Source: Prevotella sp. (GTDB taxonomy: Bacteria > Bacteroidota > Bacteroidia > Bacteroidales > Bacteroidaceae). Taken from it: a DNA stretch of 36,129 nucleotides. Of this stretch, positions 25,301 through 32,490 are shown in pieces (position 1 is the first letter of the stretch; each line of letters opens with the position of its first letter). The DNA lies in NCBI GenBank assembly GCA_017474485.1, contig JAFVHO010000070.1, positions 1 to 36,129 on the forward strand, given 5' to 3'. Under the pieces are notes generated by a model. It was not told the DNA's origin, ran no database searches, and saw only the letters and a program-made list of their open reading frames with translations. A program made the translations under genes and the position numbers.

Positions 25301-27526
25301 GCCTAATGTCAGCGTAAAGGCCGATGTACCTGTCATTGTGACGGTGATGTCGCTCGTGATGGGAGTGGTGCTGGTGAATGCAGAACCATTACAAGTAAAG
25401 GTGGCATTAGCCAATCCGAAATCCTCTCCTGCGGGCATCTTATCACCAATGGGGCTATTGGCAAAGATCGTTTTTACTACTTGCCCGTTCACTGAGAATG
25501 ATACTTTATATACACCTTTGTTAAGGTCACTGGTCTGCACGGGTGTTGCATCAGTGCCAAGCTGCTGGCCCCACACCTGACCTGTCGTCCATTCGCGCGT
25601 ACCGTTTTGTAGAGCATGAGCAACAAAACCGCTGGTCAGTTTGTCAGAAGAAACCGATGTGCCTTGTGCCAGTCCGAACCCATTTGCATAGTAGGAATAG
25701 CAGTTAGTGAGGGTAGCTTGGTCTGCCGAACCACCACCGCCTGGATGGGAGAAGTCACAGGAATAACCTTCGTTGAAAGAAGTTGGTATAGACAGACAGT
25801 TCACATAAACGGGATTGCTTTCCCACTCCTTCCAGCCTACAAAACAACCGTGGTCGTGACAGCCGTTGATGCTGCCAGAGAAAACGCAATCGGTAAATAT
25901 AGGCTGCATGACCCAGCTATGTCCAATGAAACCTCCCGCATATTCATTTCCATTTACCTGTACTGCCACTTCGCAGTTGGTGATGACAATGGATGTATTG
26001 TCATTCTGGTTTGTAAAGCCCCCTATCAGTCCAGAAGAATGGTGATAGGAAGATGATACGGACCCCGTAACTTTAAGATTCTTAATCGTTGAACCTCCAT
26101 TGACTAACCTGAAAGGTGCTGTATGATAATTGTCACTCTCAATATTGACATTCAGCGTGTGTCCCTGTCCATCGAAAGTTCCACTGAAGGGCTGAGATTC
26201 TTCTATGCCTACCATCGTGGTTACGCTGATGTCAGCAGTCAACTTGAATGAACCGCCATTATAGGCTTCGAGGTTGACAGACAACTCATTCCAGTCATCG
26301 GCACTGGTGATAAGCCAGCTGCCGCTGGCATCCTTCATGAGCTTGGCCGTATTTACTTCCTCAGGACTCAGACCTATGATGGCCAGCATCTGATAGTGCC
26401 AGCCCGTAGCGGTCGGAGCCGACTCGGGAGCGGATGAGTCGAGGGCAAAGAGGTTGAAGTAGCCGTTGCAGGCACCGCCCCATCCCCAGTTTACGTGGAA
26501 GTAATTACCGTCTGCCTTATATCCGTCAATGACGAAGGCATGACCGCCGCACTGTGGACCACCATCGTCGCCGTTCAAAGCAGAGTAGTAAACGGGGCGT
26601 CCATTGCGTACCTCTTTATATATAAGGTCTTCCCAACCATTAGCACTATAGCTGGCAGCACTCTTGAAGTCGGCATTCGCATTATATCCCAACTTCTCTT
26701 TGAAGGCATAGAGTGCATCACCATTGTAGGCTCCGGAGGTGAAGCCGTAGTCCATCTGTGCAGCCTGACCGCAGTAGCGCATCAGTGTGGCCACAGCAGC
26801 TTTCTGGGCATTGGTCTCTGAGCCAGAATAACTGTTGAGCATGTTGTCCCAGTCGAAAGTAGTAGCTCCCCATGCCGACACGTTGATTTTGTTGGTGGCA
26901 GAGGTGTAGGCTGCAAGGCTTGGCACCTGGCTGGTGGGGAACTTGTGATAGTAGGCTATCTGCGCCATGGCCGTAGCCACACAGCCGGTAAGGGCAGTCT
27001 GGTCATTGAGCGTGGGGCAGTAGTTGTTGTAAGGAGATCCCTGATCCCAAGTTGTGGTGAGCAGGGGAGCCACATCGGACATCACACCGCTGGTACGACG
27101 TGAGGCACGAACTTGTCGTGATACTGAGTCAGACTTTGCTCTAGTCTGTCCGAGCATTTCTATCTGACGGGCATAAATTGAAAGCATTTCGTTCAGGGCA
27201 GCTGGCACGTGGTTGGCATCGAAGGTGCCGCTGTCAGCATAGCCCAGAATACTGCGTGTTCGGTCATTGCCACTGACGATGACAAAACCTTCTTGACTGC
27301 CAATGTTAAACACGTAGAGAGTCTTCTCTCCCGTCGTGGCACTTTGTAGCTCTCTCGACACACGAGCTGGAGCAAGTCGCTTTCCGCTTGGCTGGGAGTG
27401 TCGTGCCTGTAGGAAACTCTGGGCCTTCGCCTTGGCCTGTTCTTCAGTGATACTGCCAGCTCTTGCGCTGAATCCGAGCAGCATCATTGCCACAATAAGT
27501 AGCATGAGTCGTAAAGGTTTCTTCAT
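19334..27526 (-). CDS. Giant C10 cysteine protease with GLUG, BspA-LRR and dockerin-like domains
   Basis: 2730 residues. Signal peptide 1-23; a C10 propeptide ~24-145 (ITEEQAKAKAQSFLQ, GFVIVSGNDRTRSILGY). The catalytic domain spans ~150-380, with Cys182 in TGCVATAMAQ, His329 in GGHAFVIDGY and the WGWGG motif, as in streptopain and Prevotella interpain A. Then: GLUG-like beta repeats (~395-650), a bacterial repeat region (~655-815), a galactose-binding-like sandwich (~820-1020), and long BspA-type LRR_5 arrays (~1025-2275) interrupted by another sandwich at ~1655-1775. An LRR of the LGGDNWT type follows (~2290-2375), then a dockerin-like pair (DANMDDALNVLD and a variant DNDINVQD, ~2483-2540), a cohesin-like stretch and a KIVIK-ending tail. 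Interpain A is 868 residues by memory, so this is unusually long. It is first gene of the operon. Confidence 0.88.
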   Translation of the reverse strand: MKKPLRLMLLIVAMMLLGFSARAGSITEEQAKAKAQSFLQARHSQPSGKRLAPARVSRELQSATTGEKTLYVFNIGSQEGFVIVSGNDRTRSILGYADSGTFDANHVPAALNEMLSIYARQIEMLGQTRAKSDSVSRQVRASRRTSGVMSDVAPLLTTTWDQGSPYNNYCPTLNDQTALTGCVATAMAQIAYYHKFPTSQVPSLAAYTSATNKINVSAWGATTFDWDNMLNSYSGSETNAQKAAVATLMRYCGQAAQMDYGFTSGAYNGDALYAFKEKLGYNANADFKSAASYSANGWEDLIYKEVRNGRPVYYSALNGDDGGPQCGGHAFVIDGYKADGNYFHVNWGWGGACNGYFNLFALDSSAPESAPTATGWHYQMLAIIGLSPEEVNTAKLMKDASGSWLITSADDWNELSVNLEAYNGGSFKLTADISVTTMVGIEESQPFSGTFDGQGHTLNVNIESDNYHTAPFRLVNGGSTIKNLKVTGSVSSSYHHSSGLIGGFTNQNDNTSIVITNCEVAVQVNGNEYAGGFIGHSWVMQPIFTDCVFSGSINGCHDHGCFVGWKEWESNPVYVNCLSIPTSFNEGYSCDFSHPGGGGSADQATLTNCYSYYANGFGLAQGTSVSSDKLTSGFVAHALQNGTREWTTGQVWGQQLGTDATPVQTSDLNKGVYKVSFSVNGQVVKTIFANSPIGDKMPAGEDFGLANATFTCNGSAFTSTTPITSDITVTMTGTSAFTLTLGTPANGSISINNNTCLPGILKKVTAIPANGYVVSAVTVTDANGKALPVTQVSNAANEFVFAFPKSSVTINAEFTPGETEPIRFINGGLTLPSSWRSSNQPWTADTWMIWGDEYDGTDNVIVGTPPTDALGHQWYEEGYALTNSDTDILPNGNKIVWENHAASFKDNGNYDYFRESGSPGGDRNGDFYIRRIFTFNTETVPTKLYLSCSYDDAPVEYYINGTLVYEDQKAQSWHDDCYEVELTPSQIALIHTDGTPNVLAVHTSQNWGGYHLDCGLYDPTAISYEITNEQTLKVQANLFVGDVIIPETITYNGVTYTVTEIPDEVTNDCPYMTSMSLPQTVTSIGTRVFFNCDNLQYVKSYIPIYQEDQEKVLIAVPINATEFEVDADCSRIRKNAFKFTEQLTTLTLPRSLTYIGNSAFVGCTALTEIYAYSRPVSQTEGNAFEGLDKSKITVHVYASALDSYKQSWGEQFNYVSMPDPQTVTLTINVTDRGTLRTLIEAAVAEKNSTIYDVTGITVTGSINQDDLWTLSQMCTGAYSLATIDLSGADIEGNYIDNGMFRDREKLVSIIFPETLEYINDEAFYNCDGLTSIDIPASVKRICSGAFAYCNNLVSVTGLEGLMDAGDVFWGTAITQPVYGGTVFLYMPSSITGEYEMPAGIKMTAACAMRGSQLSVLTLPASLTDIGDDTFSDCPNLVDIYCYATTPPNCHSGVWEWGFNRSACTVHVPASAVEDYQNADEWCDMGRIVPLFSGDEVVVKNGILMYVPTSTEGEFTVPEGVNEIADNAFDGCSLITKLVIGSEVTLHDKSLYGLSNTVEIVACQNIYFNQTLYAVGTTTTNYTIPEGCATIHPYAFKNSAALTSLTTQSLTVIKLQENSLTGLSSSVIIYVYESMLEDYKQAWGADYDYRTITDPEIGSSVIAFSSADGMWTEASGIWTSQNHDDDSSAEITASLSVTAGGTITLDWSVSSEGDYDWLRGYWNDELILEVSGSESGTLNYSFKDTGNGTLKFVYSKDGSVNDGEDCASIATSSQVVQVGDFTLRLGNKDVTVLSTSLTGNVIVPESFRILGKTYSVVAFEKSLFYENKQVTSVTLPSTITSIPAYAFYGCEKLANIDIPTSVKFIGSYAFARSGLTSITIPDGVTKMGDRVVQSCNSLKSITIGNGITNISECWAESCNALEEVTIGKKVTSIGWRAFRGSNIKNVYCYAKNPPAWNSSDAFYDGINSSAVLHVYSNCMNRYQNADGWKGFPSIVGDLGTYPSIDLAVNVPSYGGFCEALQTAMTAAGCEDMLYISKLTITGNMNTNDLNYLRDNVGAALDKLDLGAVKLENNTMGEGDYILAGCGFTELILPSTMEYMDGYNILGNNVNLKTINLPASLKIIRSCFLYGCTSLESVTGGEGVIEMVDDDIQYVENCPSLKAPVILNHFIFRMNRSFSGTYEMPDHVTAIARDAMSGVVGMTALTLPESLSKINGYVFSGDENLKDIYFYAIELPNTDWEAFEGFDRSSCTLHVYEEMAELFQNNELWSEFNIVGDLGTMPVMTPINETDYADLCAIYNTLGGDNWTNKWIINKNVQTTSRWRGITFNEAGYVTSIDLSNNHLSGDISSLSFTGLTKLTNLNLSNNAITGDIQPLVASLPNKCTMNVERQEFGDLGEHTLYEICRLSEGLPTIAFYNSDSRTLASTLIGVGGYCQFYHEGTNGGYYWDSYIHADGGTWGYNKFYWSSPATIECVYPHHFTFTYKYEMGDANMDDALNVLDLQATLNASNGQEWGLFNFNAADTYGPDNDINVQDIVSTVNILLAQESQEGNAPAGTFRAASLNDGEACVSVENGQIVLYTTKPVAAIELRLAGIEPEYLKWNIEDMGFATATSAQANGTHAIIYSMQLRQMEEGRTVLATFDASLRPHVMSAVLSDSKARSINVGHTVPTGISRMSGDVANQWSLTDLSGLRLATGSHATEADIVKFAKSRKLQGVFILNMDDAKRKIVIK

Positions 27527-27602
27527 ATTCTATAGTTTTATTTAATAAATTGTTTATAGGGACAACCGTCCATTTTCCCCTAAGGACAAACAAACGATGC
27601 TG

Positions 27603-27634
27603 CAAAGATACGAAGAAAAAAGGAAGCAGCCAAA
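27603..27634 (-). promoter_or_regulatory. Promoter of the C10-protease operon
   Basis: Minus strand: TTTG (27634-27631), a 20-nt spacer, TATCTTTG (27610-27603). Predicted start near 27599, leader about 73 nt. No other clear promoter was seen inside the operon, whose gaps are 16-28 nt. Confidence 0.8.
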
Positions 27635-27689
27635 GAAAAATGTCTTATTTTCTTCACGTGACGTATGGTGTGTATCTTGTTTCTTGTTT

Positions 27690-27729
27690 AGTCCGTCCCG
27701 ACGGACTGCCAGTCCGCTCCTTACGGACT
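27690..27729. repeat. Twin palindromes in the divergent spacer
   Basis: AGTCCGT (27690-27696) pairs with ACGGACT (27701-27707), and AGTCCG (27711-27716) with CGGACT (27724-27729). The two hairpins share arms and could re-pair. They resemble REP-like dispersed palindromes. No T-run follows, so they are not terminators. Confidence 0.6.
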
Positions 27730-27808
27730 GCGAGTGCGAAGCCGACGGAATAATAATTTTCATTAATCGTACTGAACGCGAGCATTCGATAGAAAATTGA
27801 GGAATTCG

Positions 27809-28062
27809 AAAATGTCCCTCACTTACTCACATGACCCCTCTCAAAGTCCGATGTACAAAGGGCTGAGGGTACGTGAGGGACTTTCGTTCTCCCTCACGTC
27901 TCCCTCACTTTTTTCTCTTCGAGTCCTCACATCAATGCGGTGGGAGTGAATGTGACCCAAAATGTGAGGGTAACGTGAGGGACATTGCTTATCCCTCACG
28001 TCCTTCAAATGCCCTGCACAAAAGGGCTTGAGGCCTGTGATGTGAGTATGTGAGGGTATTTT
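27809..28062. mobile_element. MITE-like element with long imperfect inverted ends
   Basis: The 254-bp stretch begins AAAATGTCCCTCACTTACTC and its right end, read in reverse complement, begins AAAATACCCTCACATACTC. Similarity continues imperfectly inward for about 55 nt or more (AAAGGGC, ACGTGAGGGA). The inside is packed with CCCTCAC/GTGAGGG motifs. No coding capacity is supported. No convincing target duplication was seen at the edges. The -33 box of the next promoter lies 32 nt beyond its right end. Confidence 0.55.
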
Positions 28063-28093
28063 GAACAATTCATGAAAGAAATCCTCAAAATCC

Positions 28094-28124
28094 TTTGCAC
28101 TTTCAAAAATAATCCGTATCTTTG
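28094..28124 (+). promoter_or_regulatory. Promoter of the BspA-like gene
   Basis: TTTG 28094-28097, a 19-nt spacer, TATCTTTG 28117-28124. Predicted start near 28128, leader about 64 nt. The 61 bp from 28064 to 28124 are nearly repeated at 32424-32484. Confidence 0.8.
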
Positions 28125-28191
28125 CGGTCGTAGTGTGTCACTACTTGCAGAAACAGAAGAAATAACGAAAAGAAACTAAAAACGAAAAGAT

Positions 28192-31100
28192 ATGAACAAA
28201 AGACTATTATCCTTGTTAATATTGGTGCTTGCCATCATGATGCCAATGAAGTTGTGGGCCCAGGAGCCGTATGCTGTGCTGAGTGAAAACAACACCGTCC
28301 TGACGTTATATTATGATTCTCAGAAGGGTAACCGTCAAGGAGCTATGGCAATGAATCCAGATGGTACGAACGTACCTTGGGGCGAATATGCAGAAAGCAT
28401 TATAAACGTAACAATTGATCCTTCGTTTGTCGACTTCCATGCGTGGACGATGGCCAACTGGTTTAGTGACTTTACTTCACTCACAACGATTAATGGTATA
28501 GAATATCTGAACACAGAGGGAACAACTAGTCTGCGTGCATTATTCCAACGGTGTACTTCATTGGAAAGTATTGATGTCAGCCATTTCAAGACAGAGAGTG
28601 TAGAGGATATGGCAGCTATGTTCAATGAATGTAATTCACTGCGTAGTATTGATTGCAGCAATTTCAATACTTCTAATGTGCTCTGGACTTATGGGATGTT
28701 TGGTAATTGTGCCCAATTAGAAACGATTAATGTAAGTGGCTTTGAGAATGCTGGCGAGTGCAGTAATATGTTTAGTCATTGTCCTAATCTGAGGACTATC
28801 TATTCTGATAGAGACTGGGATATTACTCTGCAGATTAATAGGGAGACGGTATTTGAGGATTGTAATAGCCTTATAGGTGGTAATGGTACGTCTTATTCCG
28901 CTACGCATGGCGATTGTACCTATGCTCGTCTAGACCGCGAAGGTGTTCCAGGTTACTTCACGCAGAATGGTTCAGAACCTTATGAACCGCAAAAGGGTGT
29001 CGTTGTCAATCTGATAAACAATGGCGATTTGGAGGGCGAGGAGTCTAGCAATTTCTTCTACAGGAATATGCAGAAGAGTTTGGATGTGATATCTGTTGGC
29101 ATTACAGATGGTGTGGGTGTTAATGACAGTCGTGGCTTGAAGGTGGAGGCTACAGCTAAGCAGGACAATGTTTACGATAATGAGTTCTTGTTCCAGCTGA
29201 ATCAACCTGTCAGCGAGGGAACTAAGATTAAGCTGTCGTTCGACTATCGTGCAGAGAAAGCGGCAAAGATATATATGGCAGCTCATGGTGACTACTTCGG
29301 TGACTTTATTTGGGATTGGCCAAACCCCTATATTTATGCTGATACCGAATGGCAGAGCTATACCTTTGAGGGGGTTGTCACCTCGAGTATTTCAACTGAC
29401 CAGAAGCCACTTGGTCGTGTAGACTTCTCACTCAACGAATATCCTGATGCCAACATCTATTATTTCGATAATGTGAAGTTTGAGGTTTATATGGAAGACC
29501 AATGCCCCAAGCCCACCTTTACAAAGACCGACAGCAAAGTGAAGATTCAGAGTCCGTTCGACGCTAAAATCTACTATACGCTGGATGGCTCGACACCTAC
29601 TGAGAACAGCACTCTCTATACTGATGCGCTGACGCTCTCCGAGAATGCTACTATCAAAGCTGTAGCCGTTGTCGATGGTTATGAGGTCTCTGATGTTGCA
29701 ACGTATCTGTTCGAAGCCCCGACACCTCAAGGCGATGACAGCATCATCCAGTTTGCTGATGCTAATGTAAAAGCAATCTGTGTCAATAACTGGGATACGG
29801 ATGGCGATGGAGAACTGAGTAAAGATGAGGCTGCAGCCGTGACTGAAATGAGTAACACGATATTCAGAGAGAATAAAGAGATTACGAGCTTTGATGAGTT
29901 GCAATACTTCACAGGATTAACTTCATTGCAGTATAGTACTTTTCAGAGGTGTTCTAATTTGGTATCCGTTGTCCTTCCTGCAAATTTAACAAGCGTGGGG
30001 AATGATGCATTTGGGGGATGTTCATCGTTGTCCTCCATCATTGTTCCAGATAATGTGGTTAATGTTGGCGCAAATACATGGAATGGTTGTTCAAATGTGA
30101 CATATGTACACATAGGAAAGGGCCTGGCCTCTGTTAATGTTAATCCATTTGGAGAATTGACAAGTCTTGAGACTTTTGAAGTGGATGAAGCAAATATGGC
30201 GTTCTGCGCTATAGAAGGTATCTTGATGTCGAAGGATGGTAAGACGTTGGTTCAATATCCTGCAGGTAAAAGAAACGAGAGCTTTGTTATTGCAGAAACC
30301 ATAGAAACCGTAAGCGGCAATGCTTTCCGAGGTTGTAAATACCTTAAGTCACTTGTGATTACTAAGGACTCACAAGTAAGACTTGATGAAGCACTTGGTT
30401 ATTGGTATATTTACAGTCTAGAGGAACTGACCTTGCAGGAAGGTGTGGAAGGTATAGGATTCTATGCGTTTATGGGATGTTCTTCTTTAAAGATGATTCA
30501 TTTCCCAGCTACATTAAATTATATAGGAAAGAGAACTTTTGAGGGCTGTAATCAGATTAGTTCTATTATATCCGATGTGGTCACACCGTTTGAGTTTGAA
30601 GACAATGTGTTTACAGACGATGTGTACAGTAATGCCATTCTCCTTGTGCCGGAAGCTTCTGTAGCATCATATCGGAATACGGCAGGTTGGCAGAATTTTA
30701 AATATATTAATACTGATAGTAACCAGATTGACGTAACCTTTGAAAGCAATGGCGTGCTGACGATAGGCAGTGGCACGACGATGATGGATGCACTTGAAGC
30801 TGTTGGCGGACGTGCTGAGGTGGCAAAAACCATTACGGCTATTGTCTGGAATAGTACGGCAACGCTGACAAACGACGACTTGCAGGGACTGAACAATCCG
30901 AATATGCTGATATATGTTGCAGCAGATTCGCTGGCTCCCGCCAATCGTGACAATGTCATTATTGGCGACTTCGCTAAGAACATCGTGTTGACTGATGTCA
31001 GTGAGGGTAATGGCAACTTCTATTGTCCAAGGACGTTTAAGGCTGAGATGATTAGCTACACCCACGAGTACCGTCAACAGACGGAGATTGGCGTGGCCCG

Positions 31101-31758
31101 TGGCTGGGAGACCATTGCACTGCCCTTCACTGTGCAGACCATCATGCACGAGAAGCAGGGTATGATAGCACCCTTCGGCAACACGTCTAGCGTTAAGCAC
31201 TTCTGGTTGCGAGAGATGACGCCTCAGGGCTTAGGTCAGGCGACGGTAATTTCTGCCAACATGCCTTACTTGATTTCGATGCCTAACAACAGCGTTGCCT
31301 ATCCTGCTGAGTTCAATCTGAATGGCCGCGTGACTTTCTCGTCGCAGGATGTCGATGTGGTCGTGACAGACATCTTCCCCGCATACATGCAAAACGAGGG
31401 TGGCGGCATGCTCATGTTCGCGCCCTGCTTCCAGACCTTGGAGCCCCGTCAAGATGCTTATGCTCTGAACGTCGGTGAACAGCGTGGACAGTATTTGGAG
31501 GGCAGTGTGTTCGAGTCCAACTATCGCGCCATACGTCCGTTCGAGGCGTTCACCATACACGAGGGCAATTCGCCTGCTCCACAGTTCATACCTGTCAGCG
31601 ATATGAATGTCGGCATAACGGACATTGGCGCTTCGCTAGTGAATAGTGAAGAAGCTAATAGTGAAAAGTGGTACGACTTGAATGGCCGTCGCCTGCAGCA
31701 GAAGCCTACGCAGAAGGGTGTTTATATCCTGAATGGCAAGAAGACGGTTATCGAGTAG
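28192..31758 (+). CDS. BspA-family leucine-rich repeat surface protein with carbohydrate-binding-like domain
   Basis: 1188 residues; signal peptide 1-24 (ending KLWAQ). Residues ~60-250 hold DUF285-type repeats (LFQRCTSLESIDVSHFKTES, MFNECNSLRSIDCSNFNTSN). Residues ~271-437 look like a CBM4/9-type sandwich (NLINNGDLEGEE ... IKLSFDYRAEK ... YYFDNVKFEV). Residues ~438-510 are a chitobiase C-terminal-like module (AKIYYTLDGSTPTENS). An EF-hand-like loop, DTDGDGELSKDE, lies near 535, followed by LRR_5 repeats (~567-840). A beta domain around ~972 (RGWETIALPFTVQ) is shared with the cohesin-like protein at 14202. The tail, KWYDLNGRRLQQKPTQKGVY to KKTVIE, is the presumed surface-sorting end. BspA proteins of related species bind host matrix proteins or glycans; the ligand here is unknown. 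It appears to be monocistronic. Confidence 0.88.
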   Translation: MNKRLLSLLILVLAIMMPMKLWAQEPYAVLSENNTVLTLYYDSQKGNRQGAMAMNPDGTNVPWGEYAESIINVTIDPSFVDFHAWTMANWFSDFTSLTTINGIEYLNTEGTTSLRALFQRCTSLESIDVSHFKTESVEDMAAMFNECNSLRSIDCSNFNTSNVLWTYGMFGNCAQLETINVSGFENAGECSNMFSHCPNLRTIYSDRDWDITLQINRETVFEDCNSLIGGNGTSYSATHGDCTYARLDREGVPGYFTQNGSEPYEPQKGVVVNLINNGDLEGEESSNFFYRNMQKSLDVISVGITDGVGVNDSRGLKVEATAKQDNVYDNEFLFQLNQPVSEGTKIKLSFDYRAEKAAKIYMAAHGDYFGDFIWDWPNPYIYADTEWQSYTFEGVVTSSISTDQKPLGRVDFSLNEYPDANIYYFDNVKFEVYMEDQCPKPTFTKTDSKVKIQSPFDAKIYYTLDGSTPTENSTLYTDALTLSENATIKAVAVVDGYEVSDVATYLFEAPTPQGDDSIIQFADANVKAICVNNWDTDGDGELSKDEAAAVTEMSNTIFRENKEITSFDELQYFTGLTSLQYSTFQRCSNLVSVVLPANLTSVGNDAFGGCSSLSSIIVPDNVVNVGANTWNGCSNVTYVHIGKGLASVNVNPFGELTSLETFEVDEANMAFCAIEGILMSKDGKTLVQYPAGKRNESFVIAETIETVSGNAFRGCKYLKSLVITKDSQVRLDEALGYWYIYSLEELTLQEGVEGIGFYAFMGCSSLKMIHFPATLNYIGKRTFEGCNQISSIISDVVTPFEFEDNVFTDDVYSNAILLVPEASVASYRNTAGWQNFKYINTDSNQIDVTFESNGVLTIGSGTTMMDALEAVGGRAEVAKTITAIVWNSTATLTNDDLQGLNNPNMLIYVAADSLAPANRDNVIIGDFAKNIVLTDVSEGNGNFYCPRTFKAEMISYTHEYRQQTEIGVARGWETIALPFTVQTIMHEKQGMIAPFGNTSSVKHFWLREMTPQGLGQATVISANMPYLISMPNNSVAYPAEFNLNGRVTFSSQDVDVVVTDIFPAYMQNEGGGMLMFAPCFQTLEPRQDAYALNVGEQRGQYLEGSVFESNYRAIRPFEAFTIHEGNSPAPQFIPVSDMNVGITDIGASLVNSEEANSEKWYDLNGRRLQQKPTQKGVYILNGKKTVIE

Positions 31759-31782
31759 AGATAACGGAATTCTTTAATAGAC

Positions 31783-31822
31783 AAAGGGCTGACAGATTTC
31801 GTAGTCTGTCAGTCCTTTCTGT
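31783..31822 (+). terminator. Terminator of the BspA-like gene
   Basis: A 14-bp stem with one G-T pair (31783-31796 with 31805-31818) and a weak T-rich tail, starting 25 nt after the stop codon. Confidence 0.7.
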
Positions 31823-31865
31823 TAATTTTATTAGCTCTACTTAATATGCGAACAAATATAGGGAT

Positions 31866-32399
31866 AACAAAAATATGGTGCACTTTCTGCACTTTCTACA
31901 CCTGAAAAAGTTACAATAGAAACATTATAAAAGTCTATAAGACTGAAGTTTACATTTATGATGGCCCTATTTTGATAAGCGGAAGGCCTACTCGAAAACA
32001 CGCAACTGCCATACAATTATCTGGTGCCGCAATAGGTCTGAATTCTCTAGAGAATTTAGACAAACGGTGGCCCCGTTTGAAAAAATAGAGGCTCCGTTTG
32101 GAAAAATAGCGCCTCCGTTTGAAAAAATAGCGCCTCTATTTTTTCGTAAAGTGCCTCTAAATTTTGCAAAACAACTTGTTTTACTACAGATGGTTGCCTT
32201 TATGTTGGTATGTCGTACCATTATGCAAAGTAGCAGCGGCGCTATTATGCAGGATGGGGCGTGCGCATTTTTGAATGATGATTCGTGTAAAGAAATTCGT
32301 CCGGTGTCTTTATAACATGCTATACATAAGAGATTTGTGCTGTGCTTGTTGAAAACCTTTCAAGTGTAGAAAGTGCAGAAAGTGCACCATGTTTTTGTT
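31866..32399. mobile_element. 534-bp element with 42-bp inverted repeats
   Basis: Left end 31866-31907 and right end 32358-32399 are inverted copies with two mismatches in 42. The ends contain stacked near-repeats of 9 bp (TTTCTGCAC, TTTCTACAC). The inside has a 21-bp tandem repeat and no supported gene, so it would be a non-autonomous element. No clear target duplication was seen. It separates the intact BspA-like gene from its decayed relative. Confidence 0.6.
32070..32132 (+). repeat. Three 21-bp tandem repeats
   Basis: Units at 32070-32090, 32091-32111 and 32112-32132 with core CTCCGTTTGAAAAAATAG, plus a related inverted-looking unit at 32133-32153. As at 6424, both strands can be read as 7-residue repeats. 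I do not accept these as genes. Confidence 0.85.
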
Positions 32400-32453
32400 G
32401 ACGTGGCATGTAAACCTATAAATAACAATCCATAAAAGAAATCCCTAAAATCC

Positions 32454-32484
32454 TTTGCCCTTTCAAAAATAATCCGTATCTTTG
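32454..32484 (+). promoter_or_regulatory. Duplicate promoter upstream of a gene remnant
   Basis: TTTG 32454-32457, 19 nt, TATCTTTG 32477-32484. Region 32424-32484 matches 28064-28124 with about six changes and no gap. The match stops right after the -7 box. Confidence 0.8.
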
Positions 32485-32490
32485 TGTAAA

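Noticed and set aside
19586..26056. Many plus-strand ORFs of 60-146 codons across the C10 gene
   Set aside because: They are shadows of a long, low-stop coding region; domain evidence supports only the minus strand.
27690..28062. Possible CRISPR array in the CCCTCAC-rich spacer
   Set aside because: The repeats are short, irregularly spaced and in both orientations, with no constant repeat-spacer length and no cas genes.
32067..32315. Plus-strand ORF of 82 codons with APFEKI-like heptads
   Set aside because: It is produced by the 21-bp tandem repeat inside an inverted-repeat element, has an equally open frame on the other strand, no promoter and no family match.
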